Below are positions 54,246 to 63,285 of a DNA stretch of 64,000 bases, piece by piece; positions within the stretch are counted from its first letter, which is position 1, and every line of letters starts with the position of its first letter. Made by a program: the position numbers and the translations under genes. The notes under the pieces are model-generated. The model was not told the origin of the DNA. It did not search any database and saw only the letters and a program-made list of their open reading frames with translations. Location: positions 62,001 through 126,000 of the forward strand of contig SOEU01000004.1 in assembly GCA_021646415.1 (NCBI GenBank), in the 5' to 3' direction. This DNA comes from Candidatus Brocadia sp. Its GTDB lineage: Bacteria; Planctomycetota; Brocadiia; Brocadiales; Brocadiaceae.

Positions 54246-55733
54246 ATGATTGACAAAAGCAAAATACCTCCAAGCTGGGATGTGGTAAAGTTGGGGGAAG
54301 TGTGTGAAAACGTTGAAGTGGTAAAACGAAAAGAAAAAAATGGAGACACAGAATTTCTGTATTTAGATATAGGTGGAATTGACAACTCAATAAACAAAAT
54401 TGTCAGTCATAAGAAATATAAATGGAAAGATGCACCTTCAAGAGCGCAGCGAATTATTTTTAAAGATGATGTTCTTTTTTCAACGGTAAGAACTTACTTG
54501 AAAAACATTGCAATAGTTGAGAATAAGACATACAACGGAGAAATTGCTTCATCAGGTTTCACTGTAATCAGAGGCGATAAGAAAGTCACAAATCCGAAGT
54601 TTCTTTTTTACCTATCTTTGTCTCATTCATTTCTTCAACCATTGAATGAATTGCAAACAGGAAGCTCATATCCTGCTGTTCGTGATAAGGATGTTTTCTC
54701 ACAGGCAATCCCTCTTCCCCCCCTCCATGAACAACACCGCATCGTTTCCAAAATAGAAGAACTCTTCAGCGAATTAGACAAAGGCATTGAAAGTTTAAAA
54801 ACCGCCCAGCAGCAACTCAAAATCTACCGCCAAGCCGTGTTGAAGTGGGCGTTTGAAGGAAGGTTGACAGAGGAATGGAGAAAAGAAAACTCACATTTAA
54901 ATACAGCCTATGACTATTTAAGACAAGTATCGGAAATACGTAAGAAGAATTTTTTAGAAGCTAAAAAAAATGGTATAAAGGCAATTGAAAAAAATTATGA
55001 TTTTGAATTTAGACGAAGTGAGGAAATAAATACTTGGGCAAAAGCCACTTTGAGTAAATTAATCTACATAGCGGGTAGAATAGGATGGAGAGGTTTAACA
55101 AAAGATGAATACACAACTGAAGGCCCATTGTTTTTAAGTGTGCATTCACTTAACTATGGAAAGCATGTAGAGTTTGAAGACGCTTATCATATTTCCGAAG
55201 AAAGGTATTTGGAAAGTCCAGAGATAATGCTTAAAGATAAAGATATATTGCTTTGTAAAGATGGTGCAGGTATTGGTAAAATTGGCATCATTAATAAACT
55301 TCCATCGGAGGCAACGGTAAATTCCTCTTTGCTTATAATAAGAGGTATGGAAATATTTATCCCTGAGTTTTTATATCATCTGCTAAGTGGACCTAAATTA
55401 CAGAGTATAGTGCGAAAACGAATTACTGGAAGTGCTACTCCTCACTTATTCCAAAATGATATTAGAAAGTTTGAACTTCTTATTCCTCCCCTTGAAGAAC
55501 AAAACCAAATCGTTCAAGAAATAGAAACCCGCCTTTCTGTATGCGATAAATTGGAGGAAACCATTACAACTGCTTTGCAGCAAAGTGAGGCGCTGAGACA
55601 AAGCATTTTGAAAAAGGCATTTGAAGGAAAGCTGGTAGAACAAAACCCCAAAGACGAACCGGCATCAAAACTGTTGGAGAGGATAAAGGCAGAAAAAGCT
55701 GCTGAGCTGCGACATGTTTATAGGAAAAAATAA
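54246..55733 (+). CDS. hsdS: Type I restriction enzyme specificity subunit
   Basis: HsdS chooses the DNA target for the methylase and the restriction complex. The 495-residue protein has two target-recognition domains (about 1-155 and 255-425), each followed by a conserved helical spacer: LPPLHEQHRIVSKIEELFSELDKGIESLKTAQQQ and IPPLEEQNQIVQEIETRLSVCDKLEETITTALQQ. The second spacer ends in AFEGKLV, typical of the C-terminus. The gene is whole. It is isolated from hsdM by a transposase gene and by hairpin repeats on both flanks. Confidence 0.95.
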   Translation: MIDKSKIPPSWDVVKLGEVCENVEVVKRKEKNGDTEFLYLDIGGIDNSINKIVSHKKYKWKDAPSRAQRIIFKDDVLFSTVRTYLKNIAIVENKTYNGEIASSGFTVIRGDKKVTNPKFLFYLSLSHSFLQPLNELQTGSSYPAVRDKDVFSQAIPLPPLHEQHRIVSKIEELFSELDKGIESLKTAQQQLKIYRQAVLKWAFEGRLTEEWRKENSHLNTAYDYLRQVSEIRKKNFLEAKKNGIKAIEKNYDFEFRRSEEINTWAKATLSKLIYIAGRIGWRGLTKDEYTTEGPLFLSVHSLNYGKHVEFEDAYHISEERYLESPEIMLKDKDILLCKDGAGIGKIGIINKLPSEATVNSSLLIIRGMEIFIPEFLYHLLSGPKLQSIVRKRITGSATPHLFQNDIRKFELLIPPLEEQNQIVQEIETRLSVCDKLEETITTALQQSEALRQSILKKAFEGKLVEQNPKDEPASKLLERIKAEKAAELRHVYRKK

Positions 55734-55997
55734 ACCAACCGTAAATAGAGCTCTATACGAGAGGACATGTCACCCCTACGGGGTTTTTCTATTTGGGTGG
55801 TGATTCCATAGCTATAAACATTCCGCACCTCTGGCGCTAGTGAAGATATGCGGCATCACTATAGCTGCAGGGCAGCGACATGTTTATAGAAAAATAGACC
55901 ATCCACAAATAGAGCTCCATAGGAGCGGCATATTTATAGAATGCGTAGCTGTGGCATGTTTATAGGAAATTCGACTACCAAACGGAGGCGCTAAAAA
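55734..55997. repeat. Hairpin repeat cluster downstream of hsdS
   Basis: A 264-base gene-free stretch of the same repeat modules as the upstream cluster: CACCCCTACGGGGT, GCACCTCTGGCGC, GCTGCAGGGCAGC and GCTCCATAGGAGC, separated by ACATGTTTATAG-like spacers. It carries the second copy of the 42-base direct repeat (55853-55894). Confidence 0.8.
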
Positions 55998-56456
55998 ATG
56001 GCAAATACCTATACACAAATTTATCTGCATGTGATTTTTGCAGTGAAGGGACGAGACAATCTTATTTCGCCCACGTGGAAAGAGGAACTATACAAATACA
56101 TCACTGGCATCGTTACCAACAAAAATCAAAAACTGATTGCCATTAATGGCATGCCCAACCATGTTCATCTGCTGGTTGGATTGAAACCAGACATCGCACC
56201 TTCAGACTTAATCAGGGATGTAAAGGCAAACTCATCCAAATTCATCAAAGATAAACAATGGGTCATGGGAAAATTTGAATGGCAACTCGGTTTTGGTGGA
56301 TTTTCATACAGCCATTCACAATTAGATGTCATTATCAATTACATCAGAGGCCAGGAAGAGCATCATAAAACAAAATCATTCAAGGAGGAATACCTTGAAT
56401 TTATGAAACGCTATGCAATTGATTACAAGACGGAATACCTGTTTGAAGATGTTTAG
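55998..56456 (+). CDS. Y1-type transposase (IS200/REP-associated family)
   Basis: A 152-residue HUH transposase with His55 and His57 in MPNHVHLLVG and the catalytic tyrosine Tyr115 in the YxxxQ motif (INYIRGQEEHH). This is the single-domain IS200/IS605 or RAYT class, which cuts single-stranded DNA at hairpins. It sits between hsdS and hsdM, with hairpin repeats on both sides that could be its substrates. It looks intact; an upstream CGGAGG site and ATG fit. Confidence 0.9.
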   Translation: MANTYTQIYLHVIFAVKGRDNLISPTWKEELYKYITGIVTNKNQKLIAINGMPNHVHLLVGLKPDIAPSDLIRDVKANSSKFIKDKQWVMGKFEWQLGFGGFSYSHSQLDVIINYIRGQEEHHKTKSFKEEYLEFMKRYAIDYKTEYLFEDV

Positions 56457-56607
56457 GGAATAAACACCAATAAACGACATGTCACCCCTACGGGGTTTTA
56501 AATCTGGGAGGTGGATCTATTGTCTATAAACATTCCGCGCCTCTGGCGCTGACAAATTGAACAGGCATGGAAACTATACCACAATATAAGGACAGGATTA
56601 AAATAAT
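56457..56607. repeat. Short hairpin repeat stretch upstream of hsdM
   Basis: About 150 bases with CACCCCTACGGGGT and GCGCCTCTGGCGC, the same modules as the clusters around hsdS. It separates the transposase from hsdM. Confidence 0.7.
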
Positions 56608-58095
56608 ATGAACAACACATCCGGCACTATCAGCAAAATATGGAGCTTTTGCAACACCCTTCGGGATGACGGTGTAGGCTATGGCGATTATTTAGAGCAA
56701 CTCACGTATATGCTGTTCCTGAAAATGGCAGATGAGTTTTCCAAACCGCCATATAACCGTAAACTTCCCATCCCTCAGGCATATACCTGGGAAAGTCTGA
56801 CTGAAAAGAAGGGCGCAGCGCTGGAACTACATTACACCACGTTGCTTCGTGAGCTTTCGCAACAAAAAGGCATCCTGGGGCAAATTTTTACCAAGAGCCA
56901 AAACAAGATTCAAGACCCCGCCAAACTCTACAAGCTCATTGACATGATTGACAAGGAACAGTGGAGCACCATGGGCACAGATGTGAAGGGACAGATTTAC
57001 GAAGGGCTGCTGGAGAAAAATGCAGAGGACACCAAAAGCGGCGCCGGGCAATACTTCACACCAAGGGCGCTGATTAAAGTAATGGTGGAATGTCTTAGGC
57101 CTGAGCCTTATAAAACCATTGCAGACCCGGCATGCGGGACTGGTGGTTTCTTCTTGGCTGCTTACGATTTTATTGCCAGCAAACCTTCGCTGGATACGGG
57201 ACAAAAGCGGTTTCTTAAGTATAAGACATTTTTCGGTAATGAGATTGTCGCCAGTACCCGCAGGCTGTGTCTGATGAATATGTTCCTGCACAACATTGGT
57301 GACATTGACAGCGAGAGTGTGATTTCTTCCAACGATGCGCTGGTTGCCGACGATGGCAGGCGGTATGATTATGTCCTTACCAATCCGCCTTTCGGAAAGA
57401 AGAGCAGTATGACGTTTACCAATGAAGAAGGCGAACAGGAAAAGGAAGACCTTACCTACAACCGGCAGGATTTTTGGGCAACTACGAGTAACAAGCAGCT
57501 CAATTTTGTCCAGCATATTCACACCATTTTAAAAACGACAGGGCAGGCAGCCGTCGTGGTGCCTGATAATGTATTGTTTGAAGGCGGGGCGGGAGAAACG
57601 GTGCGCAGGAAACTTTTGGAAACAACTGACCTGCACACCATCCTTCGCTTGCCAACGGGGATTTTTTACGCTCAGGGCGTAAAGGCGAATGTGATTTTTT
57701 TTGATGCAAAAACTGCCGGGAAAAAGGCATGGACGAAGGAAACCTGGTTTTACGATTACCGTACCAACATTCATCACACACTGAAAAAAAATCCCCTACG
57801 GTTGGACGACCTGAAAGATTTCATTACATGCTATAATCCAACTAACCGCCACAAAAGGAAGGAAACATATAACCGTGAAACAAATCCCGAAGGCAGGTGG
57901 AGGAAATTTATGTATGACGAAATCATTGGCCGTGATAAGACCTCGCTTGACATCACATGGATAAAGGATAAGTCCTTAGCCGACCTTGATAACTTGCCCG
58001 ACCCTGATGAACTGGCTGGAGATATCATTGAAAATTTGGAAGCTGGTCTGGAAAGTTTCAGGGAGATCATGCAATCTATCAACGGTAGGAAATAG
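56608..58095 (+). CDS. hsdM: Type I restriction enzyme methylase subunit
   Basis: HsdM is the adenine-N6 methyltransferase of the type I complex. The 495-residue protein has the N-terminal helical HsdM domain (about 5-130), SAM-binding motif PACGTGGFF (about 175-183) and catalytic NPPFG (about 263-267). Complete. It is separated from hsdS by the transposase and repeats, so it must have its own promoter or depend on read-through. HsdS from the other side of the insertion is presumably still its partner. Confidence 0.95.
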   Translation: MNNTSGTISKIWSFCNTLRDDGVGYGDYLEQLTYMLFLKMADEFSKPPYNRKLPIPQAYTWESLTEKKGAALELHYTTLLRELSQQKGILGQIFTKSQNKIQDPAKLYKLIDMIDKEQWSTMGTDVKGQIYEGLLEKNAEDTKSGAGQYFTPRALIKVMVECLRPEPYKTIADPACGTGGFFLAAYDFIASKPSLDTGQKRFLKYKTFFGNEIVASTRRLCLMNMFLHNIGDIDSESVISSNDALVADDGRRYDYVLTNPPFGKKSSMTFTNEEGEQEKEDLTYNRQDFWATTSNKQLNFVQHIHTILKTTGQAAVVVPDNVLFEGGAGETVRRKLLETTDLHTILRLPTGIFYAQGVKANVIFFDAKTAGKKAWTKETWFYDYRTNIHHTLKKNPLRLDDLKDFITCYNPTNRHKRKETYNRETNPEGRWRKFMYDEIIGRDKTSLDITWIKDKSLADLDNLPDPDELAGDIIENLEAGLESFREIMQSINGRK

Positions 58096-58189
58096 TCAAG
58101 TCCGTGACCCTGACGGACTGTCCTTAAACATAGGGAAAATACTAGAAGCAACAAAGAACTTTTACGAAGTGATACTATAGGATAACGAT

Positions 58190-59449
58190 ATGTCAGATCA
58201 AACAATAACATGCCCCTATTGCGGTAAAGAGATACCATTAACTGAAACACTCTCCCATCAGATAAAAGAAGGGCTTCGAAAAGAGTTCGAACTGAAATCA
58301 CGGGATAGAGAATTAGAGCTTGCCAAGCGTGAGAAGATACTTGCAGAAGAGAAGAAAATTCTGGAAGACTCACAGAAGGCAATTGACCAGCAGGTCTCCC
58401 AGAGATTGCAGGCCGAAAGAGAAAAGCTAAAGCAAGAGGCTAGAAAAGAGGTTGAGAACGCCATTCAGGTTAAGTTAAAAGATTTGCAGGAACAGAATAA
58501 TGAAAAAGAGGTGAAAATTGCCGCGGCCCAAAAGGCCGAGTTAGAATTTCGCAAGAAGATACGCGAGTTAGAAGAATTGAGAAAGAACCAGGAACTCGAA
58601 ATAACCAGAAAACTCGACGAAGAACGTAAATTGATCTCTGAAAAGGCTAGAAAAGAAGCGGAGGAAGAAAATCGCTTAAAACTCATGGAAAAAGAGAAAC
58701 AACTGGAAGACACCAAAAAGGCCCTTGACGAAGCCAAACGCAAGGCACACCAGGGTTCCATACAAACTCAGGGTGAGGTGTTGGAGTTGGATTTGGAATC
58801 TCTTTTAAGGTCCCAATTTCCGGTTGATGAAATCCAACCAGTACCCAAAGGAATTAAGGGGGCTGATATCGCTCAAAAAGTCCATAACCGGAGTGGCCAT
58901 TATTGCGGCACTATTCTATGGGAATCAAAGCATACGAAGGTCTGGAATGACGGCTGGCTATCGAAACTGAAAGATGATCAGCGGGAGGTAAAGGCAGAAA
59001 TTGCCGTCCTGGTGACAGAAACTCTGCCCAAGGGACTAGAAACTTTTGGTCAAATAGAGGGGGTGTGGGTCACGGGTTCTTTGTTGTCAATTGCCCTGGC
59101 GTCAGTTTTACGGACGAGTTTAATAGAGTTGGCGCAACACAAATTATCCATTGTTGGCAAAAGCGAAAAAATGGAGGTGCTTTACAATTATTTGTCAGGA
59201 CCGGAATTCAGACAAAGAATTGAGGCGATCGTCGAATCGTTTAAAACCATGAAAGAAGATCTGGATCAGGAAAAAAGGGCAATGATAAAAATATGGGCAA
59301 AGAGAGAAAAACAGATTGAAAGGATAGTCAATAATACCGCCGGTATGTATGGCGACATGGAAGGTATTATTGGTGCGTCTCTGCCGCACATCAAGAGTTT
59401 GGAATTGACCGATGGGGCAGAGCCTCTTAAGAGAGATGATATCTCCTAG
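58190..59449 (+). CDS. DUF2130 protein with coiled coil and nuclease-like fold
   Basis: A 419-residue protein: an N-terminal CPYCGKEI zinc motif (9-16), a long charged coiled coil (about 30-205) and a C-terminal DUF2130 domain (about 205-345) with the PD-(D/E)xK-like ILWESKHTK-WNDGWLSKLKDD motif. DUF2130 genes are common next to restriction systems and may be nucleases or DNA-binding proteins. It lies 94 bases after hsdM on the same strand. Its role is not established. Confidence 0.85.
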   Translation: MSDQTITCPYCGKEIPLTETLSHQIKEGLRKEFELKSRDRELELAKREKILAEEKKILEDSQKAIDQQVSQRLQAEREKLKQEARKEVENAIQVKLKDLQEQNNEKEVKIAAAQKAELEFRKKIRELEELRKNQELEITRKLDEERKLISEKARKEAEEENRLKLMEKEKQLEDTKKALDEAKRKAHQGSIQTQGEVLELDLESLLRSQFPVDEIQPVPKGIKGADIAQKVHNRSGHYCGTILWESKHTKVWNDGWLSKLKDDQREVKAEIAVLVTETLPKGLETFGQIEGVWVTGSLLSIALASVLRTSLIELAQHKLSIVGKSEKMEVLYNYLSGPEFRQRIEAIVESFKTMKEDLDQEKRAMIKIWAKREKQIERIVNNTAGMYGDMEGIIGASLPHIKSLELTDGAEPLKRDDIS

Positions 59450-59599
59450 TGCGTCTCAGTAAAAGGTTTACATGAATACTTTTCTATTATATAAATTCGA
59501 AATTCGAGTTTCGGATTTTGAATTTAGTGTTTAGTAGTCAGCGGAATATGAATCAATTCCAAAAAACGTAAAAAGAGGTTTTTGGCAAGGTAAACTATA

Positions 59600-62500
59600 A
59601 TGTTATCCGTTAAGATTGGATACTATCATCCATCCCTTGAAGATTCGTTTGTAAATACCATACAAACGTTAAAAGAGAACGATCCCTTAGCACCCCTTGC
59701 CGTTGTGGCACCCATAAACTGGATGCTGAATCGCCTCCAGGAACGTCTGGTTCAGGAGCATGACGCCTCATTTATGAATATCTCGTTTATGAACTTCTCT
59801 ATCTTTGCAAATGAGATATGCAGACGGTCAGGAGTAGACGCAGGCCAGATTATTCAACAGCAGGTTATTTATGAAAGCATCATTGCCGGATTATTAAAAC
59901 AATATACGACTCAAGAGCCTCTCTTTAAAAATGTACAGTCCCTACCTGCCCTCGCTAAAGCCCTATTCCAGGTCATACAAGACCTTATTGACGCAAATGT
60001 TCGGGTCGATGACTTGAAAGAGGCTGTTCGTGAAGGATTCGTCGAAGGTATGGAAATACAGAAACTTCACGGAATTATACATCTCCATAACATGTTCTGC
60101 CGGAAATTGAAAACCTTAAATATATCCCATTATTCTGATGTCTTTCGGATGGCCACTGCATGTATACCGGATTCCGGATTTCTTAAAGGTTTTAATCGCA
60201 TCCTGGCATATGGGTTCTATGATCTTACAGGAGTCGAACAGGATTTTTTCAGAGAAATATTTCGGACTTATCCATCAATACTGTTTTTGCCTTACCAAAA
60301 GAAACATCCCGCCTTTTCCTATGTAAAGCCCTTTTTTGAATCATTCGTTCTGGGACTGGCACGTGATGTAGAGGAGTTATCCGCAGAGGGCGATACCGGA
60401 TTCTCATACCTGATTGCTCTTCAATCAGAAGATAGCTCTGTTGCGGGTTGCGGGTCACGGGTCGCTGGACACAAGTTAAACACACAACACACAACTCACA
60501 ACACGAAACCCGTATCAGATATCCGTATTATAAATGCCTCAGGTAAACGGGATGAGGTCTGGACGGTTGCTAAGGAGATACTTACATTAGCGGATGAGGG
60601 TTATAAGATGGAGGAGATCGGCGTAGTCGCAAGATCGCTTGATCCTTACACCGATGCCATCAAAAGAATATTCCAGGAGAATTCTATCCCATTTATAACC
60701 AGTGCACAGGAACCTCTGGTAAGGTATCCATTGGTAAAAGTCATCCAACAGATCCTCAGGTTGAAGCGGGAAGATTTCTATCGTCCTATGGTCATTGAAT
60801 TGCTCTGGTCACCTTACTTCAAGGTGCCGCCGTGTGATCCTCAGGGAGTTATTCCACGCCCCGACCTCTGGGACATCCTGAGCAGAAGGCTGGGTATTCG
60901 GGGTGATATCACGTGCTGGTTGTCGAGACTTGAGCAAGCGAGGACAATGCCGTCAGAATCTGTTGACATGGATAATGAAAAATCCATATCAAAAGAAGAC
61001 ACAAATATTGGCGGAAATACCCCTTCGTATTCCCCTTTTAGTGAAGGGGATGTCAGGGGGGGAAAAAATATGTTTCCAGATGATGAAGAGACAGGCAGGC
61101 GCGTCCACATCCCCACGGATCAAGTGAAGCTTCTGGAAAATATCCTCTATACGTTATCAAATGATCTATCTTCCCTTCCTGAAAAGGCGTCATGGACGAT
61201 TATGAGTCAAAAAATAACTCATTTTCTCTGGAACTATATCCACATTCCCTCCGAAGGCATGAATCCGGAGGAGGAAGAAAGAGACCTCTTAATACTGAAT
61301 AAAATAGGGGATTTGTTGCGCACTTTATGCACCCTGGACTGTTTGGGTGAAGAGGTAACATCGGATCAATTTATAGATACCTTCATAGACGCATGTTGGC
61401 AGGAATCCTTACCCATAGGATTGGGAAACGGCAGAGGTGTAAAGGTTCTGGATGCCATGTCGGCCCGCGGCATCCCCTTCCGTGCCCTGTTTGTACTGGG
61501 TCTCAATGAAAAGATATTCCCCCGTGCCATTTCTGAAGAACCCTTTTTGCGCGACCATGTCCGCCGCAGGCTTTCTGAAGTCCTGGGAAACTTCATTCCT
61601 GAAAAGCTCCGGGGGTTTGATGAGGAACGTTTGCTCTTCACTTTCTTGTTAAATGCTGCGGGGGAGCGACTCTATCTCCTCCATGAACGTTCAGATGAAG
61701 CAGGAAAGCCGAAGGTTCAATCACATTATCTCCTGGATATCCTTCAAAATATAAAAGGGATGTCTGTGACTGGAAAGAATCTTTTGAAAAAGCCGGAATA
61801 CGCAGTTTACGCTCCGCGGGGTATTAAGGACAAGCTATTCAATAGAGAAGTGTCCTTGCTTACACCCAAAGAGATTGGCATTCGCATGGCACTCGACCGA
61901 ATAGACCCCACCCATTATCTGAAGACCTTTGGAATCAACCGGGATGTCTTTGATCGCTCACAGTCAAGCTTAGGTTTTCTCGAAAGCTACATGCCTCACT
62001 TAACATCATGTGACGGGGTTATTGGTGACATGTCCGAATGGCTAAATGAGCAGGCATGCCGTGGTCTTAGCCCTACCGCGTTAGAGGTCTTTGGGGTCTG
62101 TCCGTTTAAGTTTTTTATGAGCAGGATTCTCGGATTGGAGTCCCTGGAAGAACCAGAAACGGCCGAGATGATAGCAGCCGTGGACCTTGGTACCCTTTAT
62201 CACAACATACTGAGGGACTTTTATCATGCCCTGATAGAGAAAGGATATTTTGCCATAAAAGGACATAAATTGAATTCTGTAGAACAAAACAGTAGCGGGC
62301 CAAAGACATCTCCTTGTCGTGATCGGAATACCCCTCCTTCATCCCTCCCTTGCAAAGGGGAGGAAACAAGGGGGGGAAAAGCCCGCGATGGAAAAAAGAC
62401 GTTTTTACATGGGAATCCTATAGAACTTTTGCGCAGTATTGCCCAAAAATATTTCACAGAAATAGAGCAAAAGATACCGATTCCATACCCAATCATCTGG

Positions 62501-63235
62501 GAAATCGAAAAAGAGGAGATACTCGACCTTCTCACAAGGTTTATAACTTGGGATCTCGAACAGATCGAAAAAACGGGCTATATCCCCACTTACCTGGAAA
62601 AGACAGTAAAACTGGGTCCACAAAATGATTTGTTCAAACTCATCCCCGAATCCTTTCAACAGGAAAAAGGTTCAAAGATGACGTTTAAAGGAAAGATCGA
62701 CCGGATAGATATAAAACAAGCCGGGGACATAGCTAGTTTTCATGTGATCGATTACAAATCCGGGAAGTTTCCTGTGGAAAATCTCTTGAAATCTGTCATC
62801 AGGGGTCAAAGATTGCAACTTCCCTTCTATATCATCATGGCAGAACATTTACTATTGGGGGAAATTAAGAAGGGTCGTATTCCCAAAGATCAGGTCAACT
62901 TGGATGAGGCCTCCTTTGTATACATTGCAGGGTCTCAGGAGGAAAAGAAGAGGCAGATGTGTCCGCAAAAAAAGACCATCGACGGTGAGGGTTGGGTGTC
63001 GTGCAAGGAGCAATACTGGGAGACCTTGCGTGAATTTCTCCGGGTCATTCGTGAGGGCATCTTTCCCGTTTCGCCGGCAGAAGACACACAAAAATGTGCA
63101 TGGTGCGAATTTGCTACCATATGCCGAAGGGGACACCAACCGTTGCGATTTAGACTGGAACAGGATGCAAGGCTAAAAAAATATAGGGAAATTATTAATT
63201 TGAATATCACGAAAAAGTCAAATAAACACCGATAA
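59600..63235 (+). CDS. AddB-like exonuclease/helicase-related protein with FeS nuclease domain
   Basis: A 1211-residue protein of the AddB/RexB class: inactive helicase-like N-terminus (VVAPINWMLNRLQERLV), a middle part with MSARGIPFRALFVLGLNEKIFP and a C-terminal RecB-type nuclease (GKIDRIDI and VIDYKSGK) with a likely iron-sulfur cluster: the first cysteine in VFGVCPFKFF and the last in CAWCEFATIC. Such proteins resect broken DNA, normally with AddA. AddA is not in the window. The protein carries three in-frame runs of atypical, repeat-derived sequence near residues 281-304, 473-489 and 910-927. Confidence 0.85.
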   Translation: MLSVKIGYYHPSLEDSFVNTIQTLKENDPLAPLAVVAPINWMLNRLQERLVQEHDASFMNISFMNFSIFANEICRRSGVDAGQIIQQQVIYESIIAGLLKQYTTQEPLFKNVQSLPALAKALFQVIQDLIDANVRVDDLKEAVREGFVEGMEIQKLHGIIHLHNMFCRKLKTLNISHYSDVFRMATACIPDSGFLKGFNRILAYGFYDLTGVEQDFFREIFRTYPSILFLPYQKKHPAFSYVKPFFESFVLGLARDVEELSAEGDTGFSYLIALQSEDSSVAGCGSRVAGHKLNTQHTTHNTKPVSDIRIINASGKRDEVWTVAKEILTLADEGYKMEEIGVVARSLDPYTDAIKRIFQENSIPFITSAQEPLVRYPLVKVIQQILRLKREDFYRPMVIELLWSPYFKVPPCDPQGVIPRPDLWDILSRRLGIRGDITCWLSRLEQARTMPSESVDMDNEKSISKEDTNIGGNTPSYSPFSEGDVRGGKNMFPDDEETGRRVHIPTDQVKLLENILYTLSNDLSSLPEKASWTIMSQKITHFLWNYIHIPSEGMNPEEEERDLLILNKIGDLLRTLCTLDCLGEEVTSDQFIDTFIDACWQESLPIGLGNGRGVKVLDAMSARGIPFRALFVLGLNEKIFPRAISEEPFLRDHVRRRLSEVLGNFIPEKLRGFDEERLLFTFLLNAAGERLYLLHERSDEAGKPKVQSHYLLDILQNIKGMSVTGKNLLKKPEYAVYAPRGIKDKLFNREVSLLTPKEIGIRMALDRIDPTHYLKTFGINRDVFDRSQSSLGFLESYMPHLTSCDGVIGDMSEWLNEQACRGLSPTALEVFGVCPFKFFMSRILGLESLEEPETAEMIAAVDLGTLYHNILRDFYHALIEKGYFAIKGHKLNSVEQNSSGPKTSPCRDRNTPPSSLPCKGEETRGGKARDGKKTFLHGNPIELLRSIAQKYFTEIEQKIPIPYPIIWEIEKEEILDLLTRFITWDLEQIEKTGYIPTYLEKTVKLGPQNDLFKLIPESFQQEKGSKMTFKGKIDRIDIKQAGDIASFHVIDYKSGKFPVENLLKSVIRGQRLQLPFYIIMAEHLLLGEIKKGRIPKDQVNLDEASFVYIAGSQEEKKRQMCPQKKTIDGEGWVSCKEQYWETLREFLRVIREGIFPVSPAEDTQKCAWCEFATICRRGHQPLRFRLEQDARLKKYREIINLNITKKSNKHR
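60441..60512 (+). repeat. In-frame low-complexity insert, G+T then C+A rich
   Basis: GTTGCGGGTTGCGGGTCACG is followed by a C/A-rich partner (CACACAACACACAACTCACA and so on, ending AAACCCG) inside the AddB-like gene. It encodes VAGCGSRVAGHKLNTQHTTH, unlike the surrounding protein. The G/T- and C/A-rich halves are nearly reverse complementary. Confidence 0.55.
61016..61066 (+). repeat. In-frame palindromic insert in the AddB-like gene, copy 1
   Basis: A 51-base unit starting AATACCCC and ending in a G-run, with CCCCTT/AAGGGG pairing. It encodes NTPSYSPFSEGDVRGGK. It is similar to 62327-62380, in the same frame. Confidence 0.6.
62327..62380 (+). repeat. In-frame palindromic insert in the AddB-like gene, copy 2
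   Basis: A 54-base unit with the same plan: starts AATACCCC, CCCTTG..AAGGG stem, ends in a G-run and GGAAAA. It encodes NTPPSSLPCKGEETRGGK, clearly related to the first copy. Confidence 0.6.
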
Positions 63236-63285
63236 GTCTATTGCTCTCATGAAGATCATTGAATTTCAAATCGATGTGATATATT

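Noticed and set aside
53463-56607. CRISPR array or inverted hsdS cassettes
   Set aside because: Hairpin modules are irregular in order and spacing, and no second hsdS fragment is present, so neither a CRISPR nor a shufflon is supported.
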